Counted from the first letter of the stretch, positions 23,560 to 35,606 are shown. The stretch: 64,000 nucleotides of DNA from Corbicula japonica (GCA_038501625.1 JAZAYU010000015.1:4300991-4364990), one strand, 5' to 3'. Numbers and translations: made by a program. The notes: generated by a model not told the origin, from the letters alone.

Positions 23560-23870
23560 TATGTCATCATAATTCAAAGACCTTAATTTGAAGGATCACA
23601 TGTATTGTTGTCAGTATCATATAAATCGTGTTGGCGTTGAAATGATTGGATATGTTGCTACTTCTCATGCATCATTGTGCTTACATTTCTTCAATTTTTA
23701 ATCATGCATTAAGAAATAAGATGTAATTCATTTCGTACCGTGTTTTTTTTCTGAATTGCATTTTTATTTACTTTTACTGTGACCCTGGTAAAAGTTAATG
23801 GTAAGCAGATCCTTTATCTTTAAAATTTAAAAATCAGTTTAGTCTTGAAATGCATAGTGTAAACTGAACA
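23560..23870. repeat. Duplicated 3' flank block of receptor unit
   Basis: ATCATTGTGCTTACATTTC, CATTTCGTACCGTG and GTGACCCTGGTAAAAGTTA occur in the same order at 41237-41450 downstream of paralog 3. The block therefore belongs to the segmental duplication and not to a new gene. Confidence 0.65.
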
Positions 23871-24766
23871 CGGATAGCTTTTTAAAAAAGGTAGTAGACG
23901 GCTCACTTAGCATATTGAATTGAAGTGGATGAGACTTTATCATCACCTTAGCGCAATAACGGTATAAGTACAATTGAAATAAGGAGTGTAAACCGGTGCA
24001 TAGAATTACTGAATGCGACCGAAAATACCAAAAAATACCGAATGCGACCAAAACATACCGAATGTGACATAAAAAATACCGAATGCGACTTCAGTAAGAC
24101 GTTAATTGCGTGTCAAGAAATATAAAATAAGATGTAAATAATGAAATTTAAACTCTTTGTGAGTTTAAACACGGACAACAACAACAACAAAATTTAATGA
24201 CAATACCGAATGCGACTGAAAACTACTAAATTTAACTAAAATACAGAATGTCAATCCAGATATATGTTATTTACTTGTTAAGAAATATAATATAATATGT
24301 TGACAGCGTAATAATAATTCTTTTTCAGTTTAAATACGGACAACATCAACGGACCGAATGCGACAGAAAAAACACAAAATGTGACTGAAAACACCGAATG
24401 CGAATTCAGTAAGACGTTAATAACGTGTCAAGGTATGAAGAAATAAAATATATTAACAGTCAAGAAATGTAAAAATAACTTATAAAGAAATATAAAAATA
24501 ACTTATCAATTACGAAATTATAATTCTTTTTGAGTTTAAACACGTACAACAATAACAATTAAATGACAAATACCGAATGCGGCTGAAAACTACCAAATTT
24601 AACTAAAATACCGAATGCGACTTCAGTAAGACTTTATAACGTGTCAAGAAATGAAAATAAAATATATTAACAAGATGGAAACAGAAACTGTCTCTGTCGC
24701 ATTAAATATTCTCGTATCTTACGATGAGTAAAAATGTATAATATAAATTAAATACACAACAGTACA

Positions 24767-25000
24767 GTAATTTCACTCATTTTATTAATATTTACGTTTC
24801 GGCCTATGTCTCTGAACAAATTATTTGTCAGAAAACTTCTTATATTTTTTCTATCAACTTTACTGAAACAAAAACATAACAACACTGATTATGTTTCTGT
24901 AAAATTGATCGAAAAAAAATGTAAGAAGTTTTCTGACATAAATATTTTGATAAAGGTTATAAGCCGAAACGTCAATATTAATAAAATGAGTGTAAGTTAC
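24767..25000. mobile_element. Palindromic MITE, 234 bp, nested in the 3.2-kb element
   Basis: CACTCATTTTATTAATATT and ACGTTTCGGC on the left are mirrored by GCCGAAACGTCAATATTAAT and AAAATGAGTG on the right. An inner pair, TGTCAGAAAACTTCTTA and TAAGAAGTTTTCTGACA, lies between them. The whole sequence can fold into one long hairpin. Confidence 0.65.
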
Positions 25001-25741
25001 TCAATAATTGAATATAATTCATTTTTTAAATTCATAAATGTTCCACAGATTGATTACATATGATCTGATATTCACCTGGGTACGGAAAGATTTATCTGTT
25101 TTAACGAGCACTATAAAATTGAAATGAATATATCATCGCTCGTTCTAGTTATGAACTGATAAAATATTGTTGATTTACCAACCGTTCGGTGTCAATTAAA
25201 ATCTTTGGATTTCCTGTTTATTGGGGGCGCTGACATGATTACCCCCTGCTGCTCGTTAATCTAATTACTACTGTGGTGCACTAGATAATTAAATCAATGT
25301 CGTTTGTTGTATATTGGATGATGATGTTATATACCAATGTTGTTATATATACCTGGAAAAATATTTAGTATTACTTTTTTACGAAAATATCCGAATAAGA
25401 AGATTATTGTTTCTTGTAATTTGTAAAGGTTATTAATAAATGACGTTTTTAGTTACATGCCTATGAAATATATCAATTTTACAAGTTATTGTATCTTTTA
25501 CTTCGATTATATAAAGAGTAACATTAAGAAAAACAACACAGATTTAAAATAACGTTACATTAATGTAAAATGATGTTAATGACATCAAACGTCGATAGGA
25601 ATCATAATTTCATATTTGAAATGCAATGTTCATTATTAGGCATTTGTAAATTAAATCTCATCCCGCGCTAGACTTGTTTAATTTTGTAAATGCTCATTAA
25701 TCAACACTTTGGACTTATAAAATTGTGAATCCCTCAATCAT

Positions 25742-26167
25742 GTGCTAAAAAAGTCAACTGACTTGACGTCTAAACCCATGACCGAACTTGTAAATGGGAT
25801 CCAACTAATAGCCGAGGGAAAATTTCGCGACCTGCGCGGTGCATTAGTTAGTACAGGCGAGTACCGTTTGGCGACTAGCCACGAAAAATTCGCGCAAACG
25901 AAATCTGATTGGATTCGTCTGACCGATGAACAACGCAAAAAGTTGTACAATCGTTCCAGAAACTATACTGTTCCGCAGAAAGAAAAAATGACATCTACAG
26001 ATGGCCGCACAACGATTGTTGCGCCCAGAACGCTTGGAAACAACCTGGCCAAAACAAACGGAAAATTAATGTCCGCACCAGAAACGGAAATAAAAAAGCT
26101 AAGTTATGATAGGTATTATTCCGATTCGCGAATTTCAACCCTTCAATATCAAGTCTTATTAGAATAA
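25742..26167 (+). CDS. ORF inside the 3.2-kb transposon, unknown
   Basis: 141 codons with clearly higher GC than the surroundings; the first ATG gives a start MTELVNGIQLIAEGKFRDLR. It is mixed charged/polar with a basic stretch (LTDEQRKKLYNRSRNYTV), no membrane segment and a downstream STLQYQVLLE end. Composition suggests a real coding history, and its position suggests the element's own gene or its remaining part. It is too short for a complete transposase and shows no DDE residues that could be assigned. Function unknown. Confidence 0.5.
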   Translation: MLKKSTDLTSKPMTELVNGIQLIAEGKFRDLRGALVSTGEYRLATSHEKFAQTKSDWIRLTDEQRKKLYNRSRNYTVPQKEKMTSTDGRTTIVAPRTLGNNLAKTNGKLMSAPETEIKKLSYDRYYSDSRISTLQYQVLLE

Positions 26168-27228
26168 TTCAAGTGCGAAAATTAAACCCTCGCAAAAATG
26201 TCACTGTCATTAGCGCGAAATTTGATCCCCTCGAAATTAAACGTTACAACAGTAATATCATGTCATTTGCCTTTATCGCTTTGTCGGCGGCTTTTCACTC
26301 TTGATATTATCAAATTATATTATTCTGAACTTGTACTTTTAAAAACTACAGAACCTTTTTTATAATTTATGCTTCTATAATATCCTTGTATCATGATCAC
26401 TCCGAATAATCATGCTAATGACTCACATAATACCATGCCACGCGTCTTTACCTCTTTGTTGGGGGCTCTTCACTGAGTGGTGATCGGTTTGGAATTTCCG
26501 GTCATTAGCATAATTATTTTATCTCACAATTCTATGGATTCCAGATTACTATTTGTTGAATTGGTCTGTCACAAAAAAACTCTATGGTAAAATTGTTATT
26601 TTTTTCATAAATTGTGTAATGATAATAATGAAATGTTTTTGAAACATATACTTTAAATATTAAGTTATATATGTGAAACAATAAAAATATGTTAGTCCTG
26701 ATATAATTGGTTCAGTAATACAGACTAAGTTTTGTCGTGTTTTGTTGTTGCTTTTTTTTTCATTTCTAGTTTAAATTCCTACCAGCAGCAGACACGGACA
26801 CGCCTGATGTATGACAGAGGCGCACGTGTTCCATAAAATGTTTTGTTGTTTCGGTTCCTTAACAAAGTCCACACATATTTTATTTAATGAATCTGTTATA
26901 AATAATTATGCTAATAATTAATAATACCCGTACCAGTAATACATACTTTTATCGTAAACGATCAATTGATATCTCAGAATCGCGCGGTCAAACCGTTAAA
27001 CTTTGTCCGCATTAAAAAAAACAAATATGAATAGTGCATCGCTATTATTTTGCTACTAAATATGTTAATTAATATCTTTTTTACACGTAATTAACATCAT
27101 TCTAGTCGCATTCGGTTTTTCTTATGTCACATTTGGTATATTTCGGTCAGATTCGGTATTTTTCGGCCGCATTCGGTATTTTTTGGTATTTTCGGTCGCA
27201 TTCGGTAATTCTATGCACCCGTTAAACC

Positions 27229-27605
27229 ATTATTACACTAAAGAGATGATATGTTAACGCATTTAAATTTTTGCATGGAAAATAAAATCATTTTTGTGGC
27301 CAAATTACTTTATTGTACTGTACTCAAGCGAACACCGATAAATCGGGCAGAAAGTTATAAAGTAAACTAAATTCGAATGTTTTACAATAAAATCTAATGT
27401 GATAAGGTTTGTGAAAGAGAATGTAGACTTGTTTGTCATTAAACTGTAGAATGGCAATGGCCGAAATTTTTTTTAATAAAAGAGGTTAAAAAGACATGTT
27501 TACACGTATACAAAAATTTAAAATCTAGCAGTTTTACTTTACTTTTGCATTTTAAACTGAGAACTTAAAAAAATAAATAAGCATCAAATTTGAAAGTAAT
27601 AAAAA
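27229..27605. other. Intergenic; nothing recognised
   Basis: Sequence between the long-TIR element and the next repeat. It resumes the flank interrupted by the insertion at 23995. No gene. Confidence 0.4.
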
Positions 27606-27687
27606 AGTAATATATGCATATCAGGAATCGCCACACTTACAAAACACAGCCTACCCACGCAGCGAAAAAGAAGAGCGAGAGAGCATG
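27606..27687 (-). repeat. Dispersed repeat R2, 3' fragment
   Basis: ATATGCATATCAGGAATCGCC followed by CCACGCAGCGAAAAAG and GAGAGAGCATG, the same order as in the minus-strand copies at 16870 and 51085. Confidence 0.6.
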
Positions 27688-27699
27688 TTTTAAATGTAT

Positions 27700-28230
27700 G
27701 TCACTTCAATGAACAGTGTTTTGTGTAGTTAGATTTAGTTATACTTTAAGGAAAATTAAGTGATAAACGCGTTAAATTAAAAAAAAATTCTCGTAGGACT
27801 GACCTTTGTATATAATATGAATATTATGTGTAAGTATACTTATTTCATTTCCAATGTATATAGTGTATATTGAGACACGAATTGTCTGACGTTTTGTACA
27901 ATTGCATGACTGTATTAAAGTGTTTCATCCAATTGTTTTATTTTTTTTAATTTAGTTATAAAGTTTCTGGATTGAATTTTTACTTTTGATGTGTTTTGAA
28001 ACATCAATCATAGGTACTAATTTTAAATTGTGAAACTTTGTTTGTTTGTTTGTTAAAGCATTTCAGTTTCTTCAATTTTAAGTTTTCGAGAGAAATTGAT
28101 TATATTAATAAAAGTCGTTTTAAGTTTTAATATCTATCCATGTTTTCTTAAGGACAGTTACAGTAAGATGAAAGTATCTGAATGTTTTAGGTATTTTTTG
28201 CAGTAGAATATTAATTATATAATTATACAA
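27700..28230 (+). repeat. Segmental duplication block, unit with empty hAT site
   Basis: TTTTGTGTAGTTAGATTTAG through GATGTGTTTTGAAACATCAA to TTTTTTGCAGTAGAAT is collinear with 41660-41949 plus 42912-43140. At 28000-28010 this copy lacks the insertion present at 41950-42903, so it is the empty site. No coding region accompanies this copy. Confidence 0.65.
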
Positions 28231-29564
28231 GTTTTAGCTTTCCAAAAAGCTAGTCGGTCATTAGCAAATAAATTAAAAGAATAAGAAGGTATGTATTCGT
28301 TCATGTATTTACTTTTGGACCAATGTAAGTCAATGATATGGCCAGTTTTCTGTCGATCAAAGTCACACAGACTGTATCTGACAAACTATTTGTGAATTTA
28401 GTTGATGTTTCAAGTTTCAAGTTTATTTCCATTTACATTTCTCTGTATGTACATGTACAAACATAAACAAGAGAACATATAAACATTGTACAATTCTGTT
28501 TCTTTAAAGCATGCAAGCAAAGTTGAACGGCTGATGTTTGATTTATTGAAACATGAAGAAGACGTGAACCGGCAAAAGGCATCAATATAAATAATCATGT
28601 CTCTAGTAGACGTAATTTTTTTTTCAGGAGGTGTAGAAATAATTACGTTGTTTAAGCACCAGCGAATCTGATGAATATGTTACATTAACGCGAATGCTCA
28701 AAGAGGTACCATAGAACTTTCCACAGTCGATACTTATTTGTACATTGAGAGAAAAGCCACGCTTATAATATTCAGTATTCATTACCAACATTCATAAAAT
28801 GTAGTTTTAGTTGGTTCAGCAGATCTCGTCAAACTTGAAGTTGACGAGCGTTAAAAGACAGTAAACAATAAATTAGGATGCTGATGCATTTATTACTTTC
28901 ACTTAAGCTTAATGCTGCTATTATCTTTTGTTTTTGTTGAACGATTTTCTCTAAAACTATTAAAGGAACTCAAGAAGCACTATTTGTATTTAAATTAATC
29001 TATCATCATAAAAATTGTCGTTATGCCACTGTTCTGAAAACAACTATTTCTGTACTTTAAAGGCTGGTTTTGCATTCCTTGCAGTATATTCTAGTAGATC
29101 GCCCTTACATAGAAATGATAGTGATTGTGTTGTCTACCTTACTGTACTTGTCAAAATAATGTTATCGTTTAGTATCCCAAGACCGAAATCAGATCCGTTA
29201 TATTGCATGTGTATGGGGAAGCAGTCATTGGGGTCACGGGCATCCCCGGAAATCTTTTACAAGTAAAACTCAATTTGGATTGCATCTGCGACGAGTCCAA
29301 CCGTTCACTATAGACCCCAAGAAGAGAACGCATAGATATATGCGGTTTTGAGAGGGAATATGGGAATCAAAATAAATCAATTCGTATTTCGTTAATAATG
29401 CATATATTCAAGGGCAAGTTTTGAACTTTATGGCGGCGGAAGTTTTGTAACATAAATTAAATAGTTAAAGTTTAAATGATAAAAATACAGAAGCACGTAT
29501 AGAATAGTTACTAAGTTTTTATTTCAAAACAATCGTTTAAGTTTTGTTTTCTTAAAATATATTA
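28231..29564. other. Intergenic; nothing recognised
   Basis: AT-rich with scattered short frames but no splice-supported exon or recognised protein. Confidence 0.4.
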
Positions 29565-29640
29565 AAAGGTCACTTTGAAAACCACCGAAGACGAAAAATG
29601 TGAAAATATTACAGGCTCGGTTGCATTGAGCCTGTTAAAG
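29565..29640 (+). repeat. Dispersed hairpin repeat R1, 5' half
   Basis: GGTCACTTTGAAAACCACCG and the stem CAGGCTCGGTTGCATTGAGCC are kept; the copy stops after CCTGTTAAAG. Confidence 0.6.
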
Positions 29641-30289
29641 ACTTTAAAGCATATCAAAAACATAAAATACCGCATCGTAATTAGAGCTCTAACTTGGATA
29701 TCAAAAGGACAGGGAAATAGATAGATCTAAAAACATGGCAGTTTTTTGTGCAACAAGCTCAAAACGAGGCACTTTTATGCAAATCTTTGAGAAAGAGCAT
29801 AATACATGTATATAAATGTCCCTCTAAATGAGTAATTGCAAATAAAAGATAAAATGTAATGTTCATAACTAATGAAGAGATGGGTAGTCATCAAACCAAC
29901 TAGGTTTAAACTCTCGCATTTCAGGTTATTTCAATAGTGCGCTCGTGAAATGCAAAAGTGTGTAATTATGGATTGAAATTATTTTTCAACAAACTTGACT
30001 AAGTACATTGTACTTGTAACTGAGGTAACGTGTCGCCATTTATCCTATAAAATATAAATTGATATCAGACAAGTTCAATAAACAAAATCATTATTGATGC
30101 TTCCACGCTGAATGTGTAATCATAACCTCGCGTGGGCATCCTAGTCGTTTATCTCTCTAGTCCGCAGCTTGTTGATCGTATTGATGACTGTCTTTTAGCG
30201 TAGCGCCGCCCAATTGACTACACTTATGATATTAGATGAAAATATTGCCCATGCTGATCTCCTATGTTTACTTTAAACAATGGCCATGT

Positions 30290-30475
30290 CACATTCGCTA
30301 AACCTCCGGTATCTTCTGATAACATTCACCAAATTTGCACTGGAAATCGCAAACAAATGGCAAAATCGCTGATCCCTTTTTTTACTGTAATCAATGATCA
30401 CCTCTCTTCGCTAAACTTCCGTTAACTTCTGAGAACATTCGCAACATTTGCACTGGAAAGCGCAAAAAGCAAAAT
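30290..30475. repeat. Diverged tandem duplication, 117-bp period, two copies
   Basis: TTCGCTAAACCTCCGGTATC with GAACATTC(G/A)CCAA-type and TTTGCACTGGAAATCGC blocks recurs 117 bp later as TTCGCTAAACTTCCGTTAAC and TTTGCACTGGAAAGCGC. Confidence 0.7.
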
Positions 30476-31015
30476 CTCTCTTTAAGACAATATTTTGACA
30501 ATTAAGCAAGTTCTGAGCATTCGTTTCCTCCTAAATGCTTGTTTAAAACATCTCCTCGTTTGCTATAAGCCTCTACTGTTTCACGACCGTATGTTTGGTG
30601 ATTTATACCACCAGAAAGAAATTTTTAAAATTAACACATGGGTAGAAGTTTTCATCAATTTTCAAAGTCAATGCATGGACATGATTTTTTTTGAAACCCG
30701 CATAATGTCATCTAACATGGCATACACTGAAATTGACCTCATTAAAACTAACATACAAAAACAGGAAAATGTGCGAGAACCACCAATATTACATGTTTAA
30801 GTTCAGCATTCTAACGAAATTGTTGAAAATCAGAATAGTAAATTTAATAACTTGAGTCCCTGTCAGGCTGCTCATCCCCCCACCCTAGGACAGTGACGAA
30901 ATTTTGTTGTTGAACTCTAGATTTTGGAATACATTTTTGGTTGAAAGTGTATGCTAATGACCGACTAGTTTTTTGTAAACTTTTGTTTACAGACAGCCTT
31001 TCCCGCAAAAGTCGG

Positions 31016-32232
31016 AGCGTGCTCGATTGGAAATTCCGACTTTTAGAACAGGGAGAACCCCAATCGAGTGCGTCGGAACTGTGTTCTGTCAGCGTTTTAC
31101 CCATTCCATCGAAATAGGTGGTGTGAATGGAATCGGTCAGTGTTTTATACTGCACCAAACTGAAATATTTTTAGATACTGTTTTTTTGCCATAAAATAGG
31201 ATAATGGTTACATTTCAGTACTATGCCAAGAATTTCACTAACATAAATACCAGAAATAGTGTTATTTTTCAGTAAATTATAAATATTGCTTTTTGTTGAC
31301 TGATCTAAAACTAAGAAAACTTAGTTGAACTAAAGATATAATAAACATGCAATTATGTAACACTTTTTATAACAACCTATCATGATTCTGTTCCGACAGC
31401 CAGTCTCACTCGTTTGGCAGATTCTTAGACTCTTTCTCCGTCGTTATCAGATAATAAACGACTGTTGTAAACCAAAAACTAGAGGCCTCTGATTGGCTGC
31501 TGGATTACGTCAAGCCTTTCTCTGTATCTATTTAAAAAAAATTTCTCCAGCTTCTTATCAACTAAGCCTATTGCTCATTACAATAATTCAACATAACACT
31601 TGATTAAAGAGTAAATATAAACCATTTGTAAAAAAAGGAAAGAAGAGGTACAGCTTATACTGTATTAAACCAGCATCTAGAAGGTGTAAACGTCGCCCTG
31701 AACGACAGGATATGGCAAACAGTGTGCAGTATTTGTGCAACTGGAATGGTTAACATTTAAAACCCCGACGCACTACGCCAGCAGTGGTTACAAGCGTCGT
31801 AACAATACAGATACAGATCTTATCATAATATGCATTCCAAACATATGAATGGCAATAAATCAATGACCGACATTTAAGTGGCATCAAATTGCTATCAGCA
31901 ACTCTGCTGGGATAATGGTAAACATACATCTTGTAATATGACTCCGAGTTCGTTGTATTTTTAAATCTAACACCAACTGGTGTTGTTAATCTCCAGCAGC
32001 AGTATGTACTTTACTTGCAAGCTTGGGGAATACCGCCTATTTTAAACCTCGAGGAAAGATAACTGAAGCTCGCTAAGGATTCTCTGGCGACTATAATCGC
32101 CAGACAAAATTGGTTTACTACTGTCGCTGTCTGCTGAAAGAACAGATATGCGCAGTGAAACAGTCAAGCAGATTCTGTGGAAGAGTCGGAATTTGATTCT
32201 GGCACAGTTCCGACAGCCCAATCGAGCACGCC
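31016..32232. mobile_element. Possible non-autonomous element with GCGTGCTCGATTGG ends
   Basis: GCGTGCTCGATTGG at 31017 is matched in reverse complement, CCAATCGAGCACGCC, at 32218. TTCCGACAG and GTCGGAA words lie near both. No clear target duplication was found, and no protein is recognised inside. Confidence 0.3.
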
Positions 32233-32745
32233 CGGATATTCATTAGTCTCTAAGAAAAACATAAACGATGTCTTGCTTTTGACCAACAAAATCAATATAA
32301 CGGATTGAATCTATTTCATATATGGGATCATCCTGAACAGTTGTTTGAATCAAATAAAGTAACAGTTCAATTTATACACAAATAATATTTTGCTATGAAG
32401 GTTTTCATCACGTGAGTTTCTAAAAAAAGACGCATAACATTTTTCTACACCCTGTGGAAATTACAACACACGTATGTTTATATAATTTAACATGTCGTTA
32501 TATATCGGCTCAATTTCTGATTTGATGTTACTACAACGTCCAGATATTGTTTCATCAACATTAAGAAGACTTTTCTAGCAAAAAGGGGGAACGGAATAGC
32601 ATTCCCAAGCTCTAGACGGGCGGCTTTGTCTAAAGTGACCACGTCCGGTGCCGCTGTTAACCGGTGTTACCCTTCAAAGTTCAAGTTTGGTCCATTATAA
32701 TATGTCGGTCATCAGGATGACCGACAATCAATCAGCTCCGCTATC
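32233..32745. other. Intergenic upstream of receptor paralog 2
   Basis: No gene. Leads into the conserved upstream block of the receptor units. Confidence 0.35.
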
Positions 32746-33200
32746 TTATTTAAAAAGTTGCCTCGCCACGAGTAAAATATTTTATCTCGGCATTAAAGAG
32801 TATAATATACATGTAGTGTCAAATATGTCTTCTTTCCATTGGTAAAAGGGACGTACATGTGGCTACGAGCAAAATTTACTATTCCGGAATTCACGTAGAA
32901 ACATACATGCATTTCTACTTTTCGCTGGTTCAGTGAAAACACATAATAATAGTTCTATTTATGTGTTTAATGCATAGTTTGCATGATTTGGAGAGATATG
33001 AAGCATGAAACGGCGCGAGAAAGTTTGTGTGTTCATCTTTTTCGCTGGCTATTCATCGGGTCTGAGTCAAAAGGTTTGTATGTTATGTATGTGGCTAATA
33101 TTTATTATTTACGCTTATAAAATGTGTCTCTGTAGACTGTTATTGTTTCTATCGTTACTTATTATTATAAGAAATATCACAACCCAGCGATGTTAGCAGT
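32746..33200 (+). promoter_or_regulatory. Duplicated upstream block of receptor unit (copy a)
   Basis: CTCGCCACGAGTAAAATA, CATGTGGCTACGAGCAAAAT, CTATTCCGG, AGAAAGTTTGT and TATTATTATAAGAAATATCACAACCC also occur in order at 37262-37980 and 43180-43745. Conservation between units of otherwise diverging intergenic DNA marks recent segmental duplication and may include promoter elements; that regulatory role is inferred. Confidence 0.5.
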
Positions 33201-33235
33201 GGATATTTTTGCATTGAATTTCTGCTTCTGATGTG

Positions 33236-33300
33236 TTTTGAATATGGATGGCAACGAGTAGTAAAATTGGTACTCGGGTAAAAAGGATACTTTGAAGTAT
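33236..33300 (+). mobile_element. Left-end remnant of hAT-like insertion
   Basis: GTTTTGAATATGGATGGCAACGAGTAG and TAAAATTGGTACTCGG match the left junction of the full insertion at 41950, at the same target site. The remainder is deleted. Confidence 0.6.
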
Positions 33301-33319
33301 ACAGGGTTTTACATAATTA

Positions 33320-33455
33320 TACTTGGTTGAGTTATAAGCAATGTGTTTCTATCAGAAATAACTATCCATATCTTGAAATTATAACAGAATAATGCTACGG
33401 TATCAATTTGTTTGGATTTATATGGTCTAAAGTTGATCGAGAGATATGGGTCCAT
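33320..33455 (+). pseudogene. Fragment of receptor coding sequence
   Basis: GAGTTATAAGCAATGTGTTTCTATCAGAAATAAC and the following GTTTGGATTTATATGG(T)C and GTTGATC pieces match the mid-ectodomain of paralog 3 (about 39258-39390), with stops. This is a relic of another family member 360 bp upstream of paralog 2. Confidence 0.7.
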
Positions 33456-33817
33456 TAAAATCCTCAGGTATTTGTATTTAAATTGATAAAGTACAAATCT
33501 GACATTTCGTTTGGACTCCAGGTAACTGCCGTCTCAGCGTTTAATGAGTTTCAAGACAGTTGTTAAAATATATATCAATGCACCTAGTTACATATTATTC
33601 ATATACGTTTTATCAGTTTCAGAACCTTTTGTGTTATTATTGCGGAAGAGAATTCATTAAATATGTTTGCATTGGTCATCAACAATGAATTATATCGAGG
33701 ATTTATTGATTATAACTTTCATTTCCTCGGCTGAAATAATAATTTAAAAAAAATCCATTATCGTACATAATTTGTTAAATCTTTTCGCAAAAGGAAGGAA
33801 ACATTAAGGTGTTAAAA

Positions 33818-35410
33818 ATGAAAATTGCATACTTTATTATATTCGCTTGTATTTTTATCAGGATATGGTCAAACAATTATTTCAATAAAACAGACGGTGT
33901 TGAATCTTGTCGAGGCTACGGAGGGCTTTTTTCTGAACAGCACTTCATCGAAGGTAATGGTGTATACAGTTTTGAAAAATATTCCGATAATGTTCACTGG
34001 AATATATCAAATGGTGAATCAGTTTGGATAAATGGCTACGTAGATTACGCTAAAATAATATTTTTTGTTGGTTGTTACATTTTACCAAAGACATTTATTC
34101 GTATCCCGACTGAACAGTCTAGTGCTTACGAATGTACAAAGGCCTGTGTAAGAACTTATCCGGCACAGGAATTTATTTTTATGAGTATGAATATCAATGA
34201 ATGTGTGTGTTTTACAGAACATGAATTATTTCGATTAAAACCAGCAAGTGATTGTGATATAGCTCTTCCTTATCATTTGCGAACTAGTAACGCTAGTAAC
34301 AACCACACTTACTTAGCAGTATACCATTTATACAATAAAAATTGGTCTATGTATTCGGAGAGTCAACAGCAATGTGTTTATACCAGAAATTACAATTCAA
34401 CTCTCGTTTTTACAACTGCCTCTTGTTACAATATGAAACTGTTTGGGTTTATATGTTCTGAAGTTGATTCACAAACATGGAACCCTTATTGTTCTTTGAT
34501 ACTTGGACCGTCTAGAGTTTGTATTGCGCACAATTTATCAACTACTTGGTTACAAGCCCAGAATCAATGCCTAAATCGTTCTGGTTTTTTGTTTAGTGCT
34601 GCATTAATCTTCGAGTATTTGTTTATGATATCACGTTTGAAACTCCTTGAAAAATACTGGATCGGAGGGTTTCGCTTTTTCAAAATTATTTCTACATTTT
34701 CTATTGAAAGCAATTTTCCAACAGCCTGCTTGTCTGCAACTCGTCTTGGTGACAAACTAGTACTTGATCCAGACGACTGTGCGAAAGCAAAGAGAGTGTT
34801 TTGTGCTAAAGGCTTCTATGATGTCTTGGTCATAAACAAGTCAGCATCAACAGTTATCACATCAACAGATAAAAGAACGGATTCATACAAACATTACACG
34901 AAAACTATGATGTCAACGAATAACAATGCTTCAATAGACATGAACGAAACGTCATCTACGTATATAAACAGTGCAAGTGTCACACCAGATTTGAATAAAA
35001 CGCCAACTACAAGTTCAGAGGGTAACAGCGACAACAAATCAAGGGAGGATTTTGTAAATTATCGGCAATCTATAATAATTGCTTTATCTATATTACTCTT
35101 ATTAATCGCAATGATTTCTACAGTATGTTGTGTTTACTGGAAGCGAAAATTTGTAAACCGCGTATTGGCGAATACCGATCCTCCTGGGAACGAACTATAC
35201 AACTATAATAATGGTACCAGTTCTGGAATATATGACAACTTATATGCTACCGTTACAACAGCAGGAGCAACTGAATATGAAAGTGTCAACCAAAGGATTT
35301 CAATTGGTACAATGATTTCAACAGCAGAAATATTAACAAATAGAGCCAATAATGAAGAAGCTTTTAACCTAGACAATCTTCCGTCTGATTACTTAACACC
35401 AGTGGCGTAG
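33818..35410 (+). CDS. Type I membrane receptor with WSC/C-type-lectin-like ectodomain (paralog 2)
   Basis: Single exon, 530 aa; ATG 33818 matches the start of the paralogs. Residues 1-18 are a signal peptide. The ectodomain has an N-terminal lectin-like part (CRGYGGLFSEQ, ESVWINGYV), a WSC-like cysteine cluster (FVGCYILP, ECTKACV, NECVCF) and a second C-type-lectin-like part (TWLQAQNQC, YWIGGF, DPDDCAKAKRVFCAK). It lacks classical EPN or QPD calcium-site residues, so sugar binding is uncertain. Many NxS/T sites are present. A Ser/Thr-rich stalk precedes the membrane helix at about 418-441 (ALSILLLLIAMISTVCC, then KRKF). The 85-residue tail has YDNL (Tyr472, Grb2-type YxN), YATV (476), TEYESV (487, fits the TxYxxV switch motif) and conserved DYLTPVA at the C-terminus. 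Probably a cell-surface recognition and phosphotyrosine-signalling receptor; the ligand is unknown. Confidence 0.85.
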   Translation: MKIAYFIIFACIFIRIWSNNYFNKTDGVESCRGYGGLFSEQHFIEGNGVYSFEKYSDNVHWNISNGESVWINGYVDYAKIIFFVGCYILPKTFIRIPTEQSSAYECTKACVRTYPAQEFIFMSMNINECVCFTEHELFRLKPASDCDIALPYHLRTSNASNNHTYLAVYHLYNKNWSMYSESQQQCVYTRNYNSTLVFTTASCYNMKLFGFICSEVDSQTWNPYCSLILGPSRVCIAHNLSTTWLQAQNQCLNRSGFLFSAALIFEYLFMISRLKLLEKYWIGGFRFFKIISTFSIESNFPTACLSATRLGDKLVLDPDDCAKAKRVFCAKGFYDVLVINKSASTVITSTDKRTDSYKHYTKTMMSTNNNASIDMNETSSTYINSASVTPDLNKTPTTSSEGNSDNKSREDFVNYRQSIIIALSILLLLIAMISTVCCVYWKRKFVNRVLANTDPPGNELYNYNNGTSSGIYDNLYATVTTAGATEYESVNQRISIGTMISTAEILTNRANNEEAFNLDNLPSDYLTPVA

Positions 35411-35546
35411 ATCGCGAGAAAAATCCCGGAGGAAAATTGTTTACCCAGCATTTCAGAATCAATTATTTATAATATTTCAAATACTCGAATTATCAAACTA
35501 TTACGTTGATACCTGGTTAGCAGATCCTTTATCTTTAAAATTAGAA

Positions 35547-35552
35547 AATAAA
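35547..35552 (+). terminator. Polyadenylation signal AATAAA of paralog 2
   Basis: AATAAA 137 bp after the stop codon of the receptor gene, in an A-rich 3' flank. Confidence 0.45.
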
Positions 35553-35606
35553 ATACTTCTTTTACCATAATAATGCATACCATCGTTTGGGATGGATCAA
35601 AATTTT

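Larger units (their letters stand above)
23995..27220. mobile_element. 3.2-kb DNA transposon with ~110-bp TIRs of ACCGAATGCGAC words
   Basis: The left end GGTGCATAGAATTACTGAATGCGACCG and beyond is matched in reverse complement at 27105-27220. Flanking octamers TGTAAACC (23987-23994) and GTTAAACC (27221-27228) differ at two positions and may be an 8-bp target duplication. Both TIRs are built from repeated TACCGAATGCGACC words. The left subterminal region (24090-24690) carries about four degenerate copies of a ~175-bp unit with TTCAGTAAGACGTTAA. An ORF at 25742-26167 lies inside. No known transposase signature was recognised, so the superfamily is open (8-bp TSD would suit hAT-like or Merlin-like). 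Confidence 0.75.

Noticed and set aside
24767..25000. Hammerhead ribozyme (GCCGAAACGTC resembles the GAAAC core)
   Set aside because: No CTGATGA element is present at the required place; the motif is part of the MITE inverted repeat.
24806..25063. 85-codon plus-strand frame
   Set aside because: Lies almost wholly in the palindromic MITE.
30844..31158. 104-codon minus-strand frame
   Set aside because: No domain, splice or promoter support, and it overlaps the possible GCGTGCTCGATTGG element.
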